NCBI RefSeq assembly: GCF_003952945.1
Contig: NZ_QXGK01000003.1
Coordinates: 124,001 to 188,000 of the forward strand
Reading direction: 5' to 3'
DNA length: 64,000 nt
Source of the DNA: Bifidobacterium samirii
GTDB taxonomy: Bacteria > Actinomycetota > Actinomycetes > Actinomycetales > Bifidobacteriaceae
The notes under the pieces are model-generated. The model was not told the DNA's origin, searched no databases, and was given only the letters and a program-made list of their open reading frames with translations. A program made the translations under genes and the position numbers. Shown one piece after another: positions 24,426 to 34,842 of this stretch (positions are counted from its first letter, which is position 1; every line of letters begins with the position of its first letter).

Positions 24426-26717
24426 GTGAACATACCGGCCCGCCGGCCGTCTTTGTCAGGAACGACGGGGACAATGTGGGACGGTATGCCCGATGAACGA
24501 CTCAATCGCGAAGTGCAGGTTATGACCAACGACAACAATGCAACGACAATGACGGCCGGCCCGGCCGGAGCCGTCGGAACAGCCGGAGCCGCGGGAGGCG
24601 CGGGATGCGCCGCGGCGGCCGGCACGTCGCCGGACATGGACGGCGACATCGAGATCCTCGAGATCGCGCGCAAGGACCCCTCCGGCGGCGATGACGAGGG
24701 GCGGCGCTGGTTCAAGTTCCGCTCCCGCCGCTTCCCCGGATGGCTGTACGCCGTGTTCTTCCTCCTGTTCGACGTGGCCGCCGTGGCCGTGATGCAGTGG
24801 GGCGTATCCCAGAAGAGCACGCGCGTCAAGCTTTCCAGCCCGACCGTGGGCTGGGGCTTCGTCACCAAGATGTGGACCGACGGCAACTTCGTGCTGGTGC
24901 TCAACCTGCTGCTGTGGGGTCTGATCTACCTGATGGTGTGCATGGCGGTCAACCGGTTCTGGATCGCCACGCCGCTGTTCATGGCCGTGGTGATCGTCGT
25001 CGCCGTGATCGAGCATTTCAAGGTGCAGATCCGCTACGAGGCGATCCTGCCGTCCGACCTGGGCTTCCTGAAGTCGGACACCGGCAACCTCATGAGCTTC
25101 ATGCCGCCGGGCGCGCATTGGACGATCATCGGCGCGGCGCTCGTGTTCGCGTGCATCCTCGTCCTGTGCATCCTGTGCCATCGGGTCGACGGGCGTTCCG
25201 GACGCCTGTTCGACGGGCGCAACAGGGCGCTGGGCGCGTGCGTGCGCCTGCTGCTCATCGTCGCCCCGCCCCTGTTCCTCGGCCTGTATTCGATGCAGGT
25301 GAGCACCGTCGGATCGTGGGCGAAGACGTTCGCCACCGTGATGGGCGACAAGCCGTCGATGTGGGATTCCGTGTACGACGCGCAGCGCAACGGCCCGCTC
25401 GTCTCGTTCACCCGCCAGCTGCACCCGAAGGTGATGGACAAGCCGTCGGACTACAGCGAGGAGACGATGGCGAAGCTCGCGAAGAAGTACGCGGCCGCCG
25501 CCGACGAGATCAACGCGGACCGCTCCGCCGACATGACCGATTCGACCGTCGTGTACGTGCTGTCCGAATCGTTCTCCGACCCCGAGCGCGTGCCGGGGCT
25601 GACGGTCAACAAGGATTCGATGCCCAACATCCGCGAGATCAAGGAGAACACCACGTCCGGCCTGATGCTGTCGTCCGGCTACGGCGGCGGCACCGCGAAC
25701 CTCGAATACATGGGCCTGACCGGCCTGAGCATGGCGAACTTCGACGCTTCGCTCACCAGCCCCTACCAGCAGCTCGTGCCAGGCGAGCACTGGACGCCCA
25801 CCATCAACCAGATGTGGGGGTCGACCGAGTTCTCGCAGGCGTTCCACCCGTACGAGTCGTCGATGTACTCGCGTGCGATCAACTACGAGAAGTTCGGCTT
25901 CTCGCACTTCTACACGCTCACGGGCAAGGAGGACGGCAGCGACGTCATCAAATACCAGGACCGGATCGACGATTCGCCGTACGTGTCCGACGAGGCGACG
26001 TACCGGTCCGCCCTGGAGGAGATCTCCGGCACCGACGACAACCAGTTCATCCAGATCATCACGATGCAGAACCACATGCCGTACAACGACTGGTACGAGG
26101 ACAACGACTTCACGGCCGAATCCTCCGACCCGTCGCAGCCGCTGGACGAGGACGAGCGCAAGTCGATCGAGACGTACCAGAAGGGTGCGAGTCTGACCGA
26201 CGAGGCGACGCAGGACTTCCTCGACGCGCTCGACGAACTCGACAAGCCGGTCACCGTCGTCTTCTACGGCGACCATCTGCCCGGCATCTACGAGACGGCC
26301 AGCGCCGACACGGACAATTCGCTCGCCCTGCACCTGACCGACTACTTCATCTGGTCGAACAAGGCGTCCGGCCGTCAGGGCACGGACATCGACGACGACG
26401 CGTACTCGTCGCCGAACTTCTTCGTCGCGCAGGCCGCCGAGCACATGGATGCGAAGGTGTCGCCCTACCTGGCGTTCCTGACGCTCATGCACTCGAAGAT
26501 CGCTGCGATGGAACCGCCGGTCGTCAACTCGATCCAGGGATGGGACCGCATCCCGGAGGGCCAGGACATCTACCTGGACGAGGACGGCACGATGCTGGCC
26601 GAAAGCGACTTCGACGAGGAGACGAAGGAGCTGCTGGCCGACTACCGTCTCATCCAGTACGACATCACCACCGGCTCCAACTATCTCAAGGACTCCGGCT
26701 TCATGGACCTCCCGTAG
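24426..26717 (+). CDS. LtaS-like phosphoglycerol transferase (sulfatase superfamily)
   Basis: A 763-residue protein with a disordered N-terminus (1-100), about five membrane helices (105-290) and an extracytoplasmic alkaline-phosphatase-fold domain. Key residues are E381 in VLSESF, the nucleophile T423 in GYGGGTANLEYMGLTG, and FYGDHLPGIY for the second metal site, with MQNHMPYNDW between. LtaS enzymes polymerise glycerol phosphate from phosphatidylglycerol. Bifidobacteria have glycerophosphate-decorated lipoglycans, so this enzyme could make or decorate those instead of classical LTA. The start GTG 24426 follows GGAAAGGAA; an ATG at 24522 is an alternative. Confidence 0.85.
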   Translation: MNIPARRPSLSGTTGTMWDGMPDERLNREVQVMTNDNNATTMTAGPAGAVGTAGAAGGAGCAAAAGTSPDMDGDIEILEIARKDPSGGDDEGRRWFKFRSRRFPGWLYAVFFLLFDVAAVAVMQWGVSQKSTRVKLSSPTVGWGFVTKMWTDGNFVLVLNLLLWGLIYLMVCMAVNRFWIATPLFMAVVIVVAVIEHFKVQIRYEAILPSDLGFLKSDTGNLMSFMPPGAHWTIIGAALVFACILVLCILCHRVDGRSGRLFDGRNRALGACVRLLLIVAPPLFLGLYSMQVSTVGSWAKTFATVMGDKPSMWDSVYDAQRNGPLVSFTRQLHPKVMDKPSDYSEETMAKLAKKYAAAADEINADRSADMTDSTVVYVLSESFSDPERVPGLTVNKDSMPNIREIKENTTSGLMLSSGYGGGTANLEYMGLTGLSMANFDASLTSPYQQLVPGEHWTPTINQMWGSTEFSQAFHPYESSMYSRAINYEKFGFSHFYTLTGKEDGSDVIKYQDRIDDSPYVSDEATYRSALEEISGTDDNQFIQIITMQNHMPYNDWYEDNDFTAESSDPSQPLDEDERKSIETYQKGASLTDEATQDFLDALDELDKPVTVVFYGDHLPGIYETASADTDNSLALHLTDYFIWSNKASGRQGTDIDDDAYSSPNFFVAQAAEHMDAKVSPYLAFLTLMHSKIAAMEPPVVNSIQGWDRIPEGQDIYLDEDGTMLAESDFDEETKELLADYRLIQYDITTGSNYLKDSGFMDLP

Positions 26718-26773
26718 GCCCGATTCCGGCCCGTGGGGGGCGGTCCGATCCGGCCCCACCGGTTCCGGCCTTT

Positions 26774-26930
26774 CCGACGGCCCGCCCGCGTCGCAATCCG
26801 CATGCGTTTTCCTGTTCGTATGCGGATTGCGACGCTGGCGGGCCGTGTTGCGTCGCAATCCGTGCATGCTCCCGACTTTCCCTGCAGATTGCGACGCTGA
26901 GGGGCCATGTTGCGTCGCAATCCGTAAGGG
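26774..26930. repeat. 62-bp palindromic repeat, cluster A
   Basis: Right arms GCGTCGCAATCCG start at 26788, 26850 and 26912 (62-bp period). Matching left arms are CGGATTGCGACGC at 26823 and CAGATTGCGACGC at 26885, giving hairpins with 13-bp stems and 14-base loops (for example TGGCGGGCCGTGTT). The first copy lacks a good left arm. The cluster lies between the convergent LtaS-like and purD genes. Confidence 0.9.
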
Positions 26931-26991
26931 ATTCCCGCCCCGTTGACGAACAACGACTCTGACGGGCCCTGTCACCCGGCCCGAAACGCAG

Positions 26992-27023
26992 GAAGGGGGT
27001 TCCTCCGCGGAGGAACCCCCTTC
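26992..27023. terminator. Bidirectional terminator, perfect 32-bp palindrome
   Basis: 26992-27007 and 27008-27023 are perfectly complementary with no unpaired centre base (CCGCGG). GAAGGGGG at one end and CCCCCTTC at the other give purine and T-containing tails for both directions. Confidence 0.8.
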
Positions 27024-27068
27024 TTCACATTCATCGGACTACGGAATCCGATTCATCGCCAGTTCGGA

Positions 27069-27175
27069 CTGAATGTGTGACGATGCGTGCGTCGGCAAGG
27101 CGCACCGAGGGAAGGCGTACGAAGTACGTCGACCGAGGAGCAACGAAGCCGACGCTCCATCGTCACGCATTCAGG
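27069..27175 (-). other. Large imperfect stem spanning the purD 3' end
   Basis: 27069-27094 is complementary to 27150-27175 with a few mismatches and a 2-base offset; both carry GACGATG/CATCGTC and GTCGGC/GCCGAC. The right arm overlaps the last purD codons and stop. The loop holds a GTACGAAGTAC inverted repeat and purine-rich GAGGGAAGG and GAGGAGCAACGAAG. On the purD strand this could be a 3' structured RNA. Confidence 0.55.
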
Positions 27176-28437
27176 GCCTTGGAGCCGATGTCGTGGCGGT
27201 AGAACATGCCCGTCGTGGACACGTTGTCGAGGATCTCGTAGACCTTGTCCTGGGCGGCCTGGATGGTGTCGGCGGTGGTCTGGACGAGCAGGACGCGGCC
27301 GGAGGAGGCGACGAGGACGTGCTCCTCGGCGTCGCGGGCGACGCCGGCGTAGTAGACGTGCGAGTCGTCGTCGGTGTCGATGGCGGGGATGGCCGCGCCC
27401 TTGATGACGTTGCCCGGGTAGCCTTCGGAGGCGACGACGACGCCGAGGGTGGCGCCGTCGGCCTTCCACTGGAAGTCCGGGGTCTCGCCGTCGAGGATGG
27501 CGCTGATGCCGGCGCCGAGGTCGGAGACGAGGCGGGGGAGCACGACTTCGGTCTCGGGGTCGCCGAAGCGGGCGTTGAACTCGATGACCTTGGGGCCGTC
27601 GGCGGTGGCGATGAGGCCCGCGTAGAGGATGCCGGTGAAGGGGGTGCCTTCGGCGGCCATCGCTTCGACGGTGGGATGCACGATCGTCTCGATGGCGGTG
27701 TCGACGATGTCCTGGCCGATCTGCGGGACGGGGCTGTAGGCGCCCATGCCGCCCGTGTTGGGGCCTTCGTCGTTGTCGTAGGCGCGCTTGTGGTCCTGCG
27801 AGATGGGCATGGGCCAGAAGTCGGTGCCGCTGACGAAGCTCATGAGGGAGAACTCCTGGCCTTCGAGATAGTCCTCGATGACGACCTTGGCGCCGGCGTT
27901 GCCGAAGCGGTGGTCGACGAAGATGTCCTCGAGGGCGGCCAGGGCGGTGTCCTGGTCCATGGCGACGGTGACGCCCTTGCCGGCGGCGAGGCCGTCGGCC
28001 TTGATGACGATGGGCGCGCCGTGCTCGCGCACGTACGCGATGGCCGGGTCGAGCTCCTCGAACGTGGCGTAGCCGGCGGTGGGGATGCCGTGGCGGGCCA
28101 TGAGGCGCTTGGCGAAGTCCTTGGAGCCTTCGATCTGGGCGGCGGCCTTGGACGGGCCGAACGCCTTGATGCCGGCGTCGGCGAACGCGTCGACGATGCC
28201 TTCGATGAGCGGCACTTCGGGGCCGACGAAGACCCAGTCGTAGCCGTTGTCCTTGACGAAGTCGATGAGCGCGGCCTGATTGGACGAGCCGAGCGAGACG
28301 ACGCGGATGCCGTCGGCCTCCATGCCCGGGTTGCCCGGGGCGACCGCCACCTCGTCGACGCTGCCGCCGCGCAGCAGCGCGTGGGCGATGGCGTGCTCGC
28401 GCGCGCCGGAACCGATGACGAGAACCTTCTGTCCCAT
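27163..28437 (-). CDS. purD: Phosphoribosylamine-glycine ligase (GAR synthetase)
   Basis: A 424-residue ATP-grasp ligase for the second step of purine synthesis. MGQKVLVIGSGAREHAIAHALLRG is the classic N-terminus, followed by VFVGPEVPLIEGIVDAFADAG, the nucleotide site VIKADGLAAGKGVTVA, and the metal site VIEFNARFGDPETEVVLPRL. ATG 28437 has AAAGGA upstream. It is the last gene of purF-purM-purD, 45 bp after purM. Confidence 0.96.
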   Translation of the reverse strand: MGQKVLVIGSGAREHAIAHALLRGGSVDEVAVAPGNPGMEADGIRVVSLGSSNQAALIDFVKDNGYDWVFVGPEVPLIEGIVDAFADAGIKAFGPSKAAAQIEGSKDFAKRLMARHGIPTAGYATFEELDPAIAYVREHGAPIVIKADGLAAGKGVTVAMDQDTALAALEDIFVDHRFGNAGAKVVIEDYLEGQEFSLMSFVSGTDFWPMPISQDHKRAYDNDEGPNTGGMGAYSPVPQIGQDIVDTAIETIVHPTVEAMAAEGTPFTGILYAGLIATADGPKVIEFNARFGDPETEVVLPRLVSDLGAGISAILDGETPDFQWKADGATLGVVVASEGYPGNVIKGAAIPAIDTDDDSHVYYAGVARDAEEHVLVASSGRVLLVQTTADTIQAAQDKVYEILDNVSTTGMFYRHDIGSKALNA

Positions 28438-28482
28438 ATGTCCAGTCCTTTCCTGTCCTGTTTCTCCGATTGCGCGGATGCG

Positions 28483-29520
<1,038 letters not shown>

Positions 29521-29613
29521 GTCTGCCTTTCTGGACGCCGTGTGCGGCGGCGTCCGTCGATTGGTGTTGTGGTGGATGGATGCGTTGCGTTCGCGGGGGA
29601 GGCGCCTCGCCGC

Positions 29614-31137
29614 TCAGGCGGCGTACGCGTCGTCCTCGGGCTGGACGGTGTTGTACTCGTTGCCGATGTACTTGCTCTTGTAGAGCGCGAATTCGGGCAG
29701 GCGCACGCGGTCGTCGGGGGTGAGGGACTTGATGAAGCCCTCCTCGTAGTCGTCGAGCGCGGTCGGGTAGTCGCCGTTGAAGTAGGCGACGCACAGGCCG
29801 CCGTACGGGGCGTCGGCGTTCAGGCCGATCGATTCGACCAGGCCGTCGAGCGACAGGTAGGCGAGGGAGTCGGCGCCGATGAACTCGCGGATCTCCTCGA
29901 CGTTCTTCTCGGCGGCGATGAGCTCCTTGGTGGTGGAGATGTCGATGCCGTAGAAGCACGGGTACTTCAGCGGCGGGGAGCTGATGCGCATGTGCACCTC
30001 GGCCGCGCCCGCCTCCTTGAGCAGCTGCACGATGCGGCGAGACGTGGTGCCGCGCACGATCGAATCGTCGATGACGACGACGCGCTTGCCCTGGACGACG
30101 CCGCGCACGGCGGACAGCTTCATGCGCACGCCCTGCTCGCGCAGCTCCTGCGTGGGCTGGATGAACGTGCGGGCCACGTACTGGTTCTTGATCAGGCCCA
30201 TCTCGTTGGGCAGGCCGGACGCCTCGGAGTAGCCGGACGCGGCGGACAGCGACGAGTTGGGCACGCCGATGACCATGTCGGCCTCGACGGGCGATTCGGC
30301 GGCCAGACGCGCGCCCATGCGCTTGCGGGCGGAGTGCACGTTGACGCCGTAGATGTCGGAGTCGGGGCGGGCGAAGTAGATGAACTCCATCGAGCAGATC
30401 GCCAGCTGCGTGTTGTTCGTGTACTGGATGATGCGGTAGCCGCGGTCGTCGATGACGACCATCTCGCCGGGGCGGATGTCGCGTACGCGTTCGGCGCCCA
30501 CCACGTCGAGCGCGCACGTCTCGGAGGCGAGCACGTAGGCGCCGTTCTTCATCTTGCCGAGCGACAGCGGGCGGAAGCCGTTGGGGTCGAGCGCGCCGAT
30601 CATCGCGTCCTGGGTCATGAGCAGGTAGGCGAAGCCGCCGTGGACGGTGTTGAGCGCCTCCTTGAGCTTGTCCATGAAGGTGCGCTGCATGGAGCGGCGG
30701 ATGAGGTGCATGAGCACCTCGGTGTCGGAGTTGGAGTGGAAGATCGCGCCCTCGTCCTCGAGCTTGCGGCGCAGCGAGGGGCAGTTGGTGAGGTTGCCGT
30801 TGTGGCAGAGGGCCACGTCGCCGTCGTGGAAGCGGAAGATGAACGGCTGGATGTTGTCCGTGGAGCCCGATCCGGCGGTCGCGTAGCGCACGTGGCCGAT
30901 GGCCTTGTCGCCCTTGAGGCGCTCGATCTCGCGCTCGTCGCCGAACACCTGGGTGAGCAGTCCGAGTCCGCGGTGCCCGATGAGACGGCCGTGGTCGTTC
31001 GAGACGATGCCGGCGCCTTCCTGGCCGCGGTGCTGCAGTGCGTGGAGTCCGAAATAGGTCAGGCGGGAGGCGTCGGGATGTCCCCACACGCCGAAAATAC
31101 CGCATTCTTCGTGGATGTCTTCGAGTTCAGCCGACAA
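29614..31137 (-). CDS. purF: Amidophosphoribosyltransferase
   Basis: A 507-residue glutamine-PRPP amidotransferase, the committed step of purine synthesis. I choose a TTG start at 31137: GGAAGGAG is seven bases upstream, and it gives an 11-residue propeptide ([11 protein letters not shown]) before the catalytic C12 in CGIFGVWGH, the same length as in Bacillus subtilis PurF. Glutaminase landmarks are [15 protein letters not shown] and NGNLTN; the PRPP-binding motif is [19 protein letters not shown] Cys cluster for an Fe-S centre is probable but was not fully checked. First gene of the purFMD operon. Confidence 0.94.
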   Translation of the reverse strand: MSAELEDIHEECGIFGVWGHPDASRLTYFGLHALQHRGQEGAGIVSNDHGRLIGHRGLGLLTQVFGDEREIERLKGDKAIGHVRYATAGSGSTDNIQPFIFRFHDGDVALCHNGNLTNCPSLRRKLEDEGAIFHSNSDTEVLMHLIRRSMQRTFMDKLKEALNTVHGGFAYLLMTQDAMIGALDPNGFRPLSLGKMKNGAYVLASETCALDVVGAERVRDIRPGEMVVIDDRGYRIIQYTNNTQLAICSMEFIYFARPDSDIYGVNVHSARKRMGARLAAESPVEADMVIGVPNSSLSAASGYSEASGLPNEMGLIKNQYVARTFIQPTQELREQGVRMKLSAVRGVVQGKRVVVIDDSIVRGTTSRRIVQLLKEAGAAEVHMRISSPPLKYPCFYGIDISTTKELIAAEKNVEEIREFIGADSLAYLSLDGLVESIGLNADAPYGGLCVAYFNGDYPTALDDYEEGFIKSLTPDDRVRLPEFALYKSKYIGNEYNTVQPEDDAYAA

Positions 31138-31289
31138 GCCAAAGCTCCTTCCAAAACCGTTGAAACGGGGGATGCGCTTACCCGTCAACCCTACCAATCG
31201 CCGGATACATCGACCGTCGTCGCGTGTGACGTCAATCGTTGCGCACATGCCGTCGCGCGCGTCCGTTCCGTTCCGCCATGCGCGCATTG

Positions 31290-31305
31290 TCGAACATATG
31301 TTCGA
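31290..31305. promoter_or_regulatory. LexA box (SOS operator)
   Basis: TCGAACATATGTTCGA is a perfect 16-bp palindrome matching the actinobacterial/Bacillus-type SOS box GAAC-N4-GTTC. It lies 10 bp before the polymerase start at 31316 and 153 bp from the purF start on the other strand. Confidence 0.88.
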
Positions 31306-31315
31306 TGATGGGATC

Positions 31316-33088
31316 ATGCCGGACCGCACGTACCTCGCCATCGACCTCAAGTCGTTCTACGCGTCGGCCGAGTGCGCGGCGCGCGGACTCGACCCGCTGA
31401 CGACGAACCTCGTCGTCGCGGACGTGTCGCGCACCGAGAAGACGATCTGCCTGGCCGTCTCGCCGTCGCTCAAGGCGTACGGCCTGCCCGGCCGCGCCCG
31501 CCTGTTCGAGGTGACGGAGACGATGGCCCGCGTCAACGAGGAGCGCCGGCTGCGCGCCCCCGGCCGCCGGCTGCGCGGCGAATCGTGCGACGCGTGCGAT
31601 CTGGCGCGCGATCCGTCGCTCAAGGCCGGGTTCATCGCCGCCAAGCCGCACATGGCCCGCTACCTCGACCTGAGCGCGCGCATCTACGGCATCTATCTGG
31701 ACTACGCGTCCGCCGACGACATCCACGTCTACTCGATCGACGAGGTCTTCATCGACGTCACCCGCTACCTGGGCATGTACGGGACCGGCGCGCACGAGCT
31801 CGCCCGCCGCATCGTGCGCGACATCCTCGCCGCCACCGGCGTGACCGCGACCGCCGGCATCGGCACCAACCTGTACCTCGCGAAGGTCGCGATGGACATC
31901 GTCGCCAAGCACATGCCCGCCGACCGCGACGGCGTGCGCGTCGCCGAACTCGACGAGACGTCCTACCGGCGGCTGCTGTGGGACCACCGCCCGCTGACCG
32001 ACTTCTGGCGCGTCGGCCGTGGCTACGCGCGACGCCTCGAATCGGCCGGCCTGCTCACCATGGGCGACATCGCCCGCTGCTCAATCGGCCGCGCCTCCGA
32101 CTACTACAACGAGGAGCTCCTGTACCGCATGTTCGGCGTCAACGCCGAACTGCTCATCGACCACGCGTGGGGATGGGAGCCGTGCACGATCGCCGACATC
32201 AAACGCTACCGGCCCGCCGACCATTCCATCAGCCAGGGTCAGGTGCTCCACTGCCCCTACCCGCACGCGTCGGCGCGGCTCGTCGTACGCGAGATGGCCG
32301 ACGCGCTCTCGCTCCAGCTCGTCGACCAGGGCCTCGCCGCCGCGCAGGTCGGCCTGTTCGTCGGATACGAGGGTGCAGGCGGATTCGAAGGGTCGTTCCC
32401 CGTCGCCACCGACCGCCGCGGCCGACGCATGCCCAAACCCGCCAACGGCAGCACGGCGCTCGCGCCGTACGCGGGGGAGCGGTACACGTCGTCCACGCAG
32501 GCCATCGTCACCGCGATGGGCGACCTGTTCGACCGCATCGCCGACCCGCGGCTCATGGTGCGGCGCATCACCGTCGTCGCCACGCAGCTGCGCCCCTACG
32601 TGCCGACGGTCGACGGACGCCACGGCACGGTGCCGTCGGATGGCGGCATCGGGGCGGCGGGGCCGTACGATCCGTCGGCGCCGTCCGGATGTCCGGACGG
32701 TCCGGCGGCACGACGGATCGCCGATGGTCGTGCAGCCGTCGCCTCCCATGGCGAGGCGTCCGTCCTGTTCCGTCCTCCGGAACCCCGGTACGAACAGCCC
32801 GACCTGTTCTCCGACTTCGTCGATTCCGCCGGGTCCTCCGATGTGCCCGGTGCGGCCGCCCCGCCCGATTCCGCCGAATCCCCGGGCCTGACAGGTTCCG
32901 CACCCGGTGCGGCCGGAGCCAGCGGGCCGGTCGCACCGATGCGGCATCGCCGCGAACACGACATGCAGGAGACGCTGCTCGCCGTCAAACGACGCTTCGG
33001 ACGCAACGCGGTCATCAAAGGCATGAACCTCGAACCCGACGCCACCGGCCGCGACCGCAACAACCAGATCGGAGGCCACGCCGCATGA
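31316..33088 (+). CDS. Y-family DNA polymerase (UmuC/YqjW-like), SOS-controlled
   Basis: A 590-residue translesion polymerase. Catalytic motifs are [14 protein letters not shown] (first Asp) and [12 protein letters not shown] (S-I-D-E acidic pair); [20 protein letters not shown] is the usual following motif, and the helix-hairpin-helix part is [26 protein letters not shown]. The central insert with [28 protein letters not shown] is typical of the YqjW/UvrX group. A Pro/Ala-rich linker (about 440-540) precedes [32 protein letters not shown], the usual C-terminus. An ATG at 31298 lies inside the LexA box, so ATG 31316 is preferred; no good ribosome site is seen, so a leaderless mRNA is possible. 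Confidence 0.88.
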   Translation: MPDRTYLAIDLKSFYASAECAARGLDPLTTNLVVADVSRTEKTICLAVSPSLKAYGLPGRARLFEVTETMARVNEERRLRAPGRRLRGESCDACDLARDPSLKAGFIAAKPHMARYLDLSARIYGIYLDYASADDIHVYSIDEVFIDVTRYLGMYGTGAHELARRIVRDILAATGVTATAGIGTNLYLAKVAMDIVAKHMPADRDGVRVAELDETSYRRLLWDHRPLTDFWRVGRGYARRLESAGLLTMGDIARCSIGRASDYYNEELLYRMFGVNAELLIDHAWGWEPCTIADIKRYRPADHSISQGQVLHCPYPHASARLVVREMADALSLQLVDQGLAAAQVGLFVGYEGAGGFEGSFPVATDRRGRRMPKPANGSTALAPYAGERYTSSTQAIVTAMGDLFDRIADPRLMVRRITVVATQLRPYVPTVDGRHGTVPSDGGIGAAGPYDPSAPSGCPDGPAARRIADGRAAVASHGEASVLFRPPEPRYEQPDLFSDFVDSAGSSDVPGAAAPPDSAESPGLTGSAPGAAGASGPVAPMRHRREHDMQETLLAVKRRFGRNAVIKGMNLEPDATGRDRNNQIGGHAA

Positions 33089-33510
33089 ACTCGGCACACG
33101 CAACCATGTACGCGCCGGAAGCGGGACGGGCGGGCGCCGGCCCCGATGCGGACGCCATCGGGCGCACGGCCCATCCGGCCGATGCGGATGGGATGGCCGG
33201 CGCGGATCGCCCGACCGGCGAAGGCTCGCCGGGCGATGCGCCCAAGGCGACGGCCGGCATCGGCGACGCGGCCGGCCGCCCGCCGGAACCGGCCGGACTG
33301 CACGCCACCCACCGCTACGACGACATCATTGACCTGCCCCACCCCGACCCCAAGCGCCGCCCGCGCATGCCGATCGCCAACCGCGCCGCCCAGTTCATGC
33401 CGTTCGCGGCGCTCGCCGGCTACGACGACGTGCTGCGCCGCGCCGCCGGCGAGCACGACGAGGCCGTCGCCGCGGCCGAGGCGGCCGGTGACGCCGACTG
33501 GGGTGCCTGA
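33085..33510 (+). CDS. Small partner protein of the Y-family polymerase
   Basis: A 141-residue protein overlapping the polymerase stop by 4 bp (ATGA). The first 75 residues are Ala/Gly/Asp-rich and look disordered. The conserved part is YDDIIDLPHPDPKRRPRMPIANRAAQFMPFAALAGYDDVLRRA, which I recognise as a short family encoded after UvrX/YqjW-type polymerases, comparable in position to YolD-like proteins. Its function is unknown; co-translation suggests it acts with the polymerase. Confidence 0.75.
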   Translation: MNSAHATMYAPEAGRAGAGPDADAIGRTAHPADADGMAGADRPTGEGSPGDAPKATAGIGDAAGRPPEPAGLHATHRYDDIIDLPHPDPKRRPRMPIANRAAQFMPFAALAGYDDVLRRAAGEHDEAVAAAEAAGDADWGA

Positions 33511-33535
33511 CCGGCCGTCAACGGAAGTCGACCGG

Positions 33536-34513
33536 TCAGCCGACGTGCCGCTCGAAGCGGGTGAAACCGAGGATGTCCTCGATGCGCGCCATCGCGTCGG
33601 CGGGGATCTCGAAACCGGCGGCGGCGAGATTCGACTCCAGCTGGGACGGGCGGCTCGCGCCGACGATCACGCAGCTGATCTCGCGATGCTGCAGGATCCA
33701 CGCGAGCGCCAGGACGGCCATGCTCACGCCGAGCTCGTCGGCGATGGCGGACAGGCGTTCGACCTTGTCGAGGTTGTCGTCGGTCAGGAGGGCGTTGATC
33801 TGGCGGTCGGCCTGCCAGGTGGCGCGCGATCCGGCGGGCAGCGGCTCGCCCTTGCGGTATTTGCCGGTGAGCAGGCCCTGGGCGAGCGGGGAGAACGTGG
33901 TGATGCCGATGCCGTACTTGCGGCACACGCCCATGATCTCGTGTTCGATGTAGCGGTCGACCATGTTGTACTGGGGCTGGATGACGGTCATCGGATGCAG
34001 GCCGTAGCGTTCGATGATGCGCTGCGACTCCTCGAGCCGGGCGCCGCCCCATTCCTCGGAGACGCCGTAGTAGAGGATCTTGCCTTGGGTGACGAGGTCG
34101 CTGAGCGCTCGCAGCGTCTCGGTCAGGTCGCAGGTCTCGTCGAAGCGGTGGCAGTAGTACAGGTCGATGTAGTCGGTGCGCATGTTCCGCAGCGTGCGGT
34201 CGATGCTTTCGACGATGTGCTTGCGCGACAGGCCGCGGTCGTTGGCGCCGGGACCGGTGGGGAAGTAGACCTTGCTGGACAGGACGAGCTCGTGGCGCGG
34301 GTACTGGGCGAGCGTGTCGCCGAGGAACCGTTCGGCGGCGCCGCCGGAGTAGGCGTCCGCGCAGTCGAAGAAGTTGACGCCGTGCTCGTAGGCGGTGCGG
34401 ACGGTCTGCCGGGCGACGTCCTCCTGTTCGGTGCCGGTGAGGTCGGTCATCCAGCTGCCGAGTGCGATCTCGCTGACCTTGAGCCCGGATTTGCCCACGT
34501 TGCGGTACTGCAT
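33536..34513 (-). CDS. Aldo/keto reductase
   Basis: A 325-residue TIM-barrel oxidoreductase using NADPH, of the Kv-beta/YghZ branch (AKR6/14-like). The catalytic tetrad reads D50 and Y55 in NFFDCADAYSGGAAE, K81 in VLSSKVYF, and H122 in YYCHRFD. The cofactor end is VIVGASRPSQLESNLAA. The substrate is unknown; the branch commonly reduces aldehydes such as methylglyoxal. Start ATG 34513 has GAAAGGCA upstream. It is preceded by repeat cluster B rather than by an operon partner. Confidence 0.88.
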   Translation of the reverse strand: MQYRNVGKSGLKVSEIALGSWMTDLTGTEQEDVARQTVRTAYEHGVNFFDCADAYSGGAAERFLGDTLAQYPRHELVLSSKVYFPTGPGANDRGLSRKHIVESIDRTLRNMRTDYIDLYYCHRFDETCDLTETLRALSDLVTQGKILYYGVSEEWGGARLEESQRIIERYGLHPMTVIQPQYNMVDRYIEHEIMGVCRKYGIGITTFSPLAQGLLTGKYRKGEPLPAGSRATWQADRQINALLTDDNLDKVERLSAIADELGVSMAVLALAWILQHREISCVIVGASRPSQLESNLAAAGFEIPADAMARIEDILGFTRFERHVG

Positions 34514-34628
34514 GTGCTTCGTTGCCTTTCTGTTGCCGTCGTTGGATTGTTATCGCTCACAATACCGTCTGCGCCGCCGTCGCGCACCCGTGTGCGCGTG
34601 GCGCGGCCCGCGTGGCATGACGGCGGTA

Positions 34629-34842
34629 TGCAGATTGCGACGCTGTCGGCCCGTCTTGCGTCGCAAACGGTACATGATGTACCGTGCGCGTACGGATTGC
34701 GACGCTGCCGGCCCGTGTTGCGTCGCCGTTCGTATGCGATGAGGGTCCGACATGCAGGTAGCGACTCCGTCGGCCCGTTCCGCGTCGTTGTTCGTATGGG
34801 AGGATCGACGATTGCGCGGATTGCGACTCCGACTGACGTGTC
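34629..34842. repeat. 62-bp palindromic repeat, cluster B
   Basis: Left arms start at 34631 (CAGATTGCGACGC), 34693 (CGGATTGCGACGC), 34755 (CAGGTAGCGACTC) and 34817 (CGGATTGCGACTC), exactly 62 bp apart. Loops share TCGGCCCGT. Right arms GCGTCGCAAACGG, GCGTCGCCGTTCG and GCGTCGTTGTTCG are more decayed. The last unit reaches the stop of the glycosylase gene. The remainder of the gap to 34513 shows no gene. Confidence 0.88.

Noticed and set aside
31115-31315. Upstream extension of the Y-family polymerase
   Set aside because: It would overlap the purF start and read through the LexA box; family alignment from memory begins near ATG 31316.
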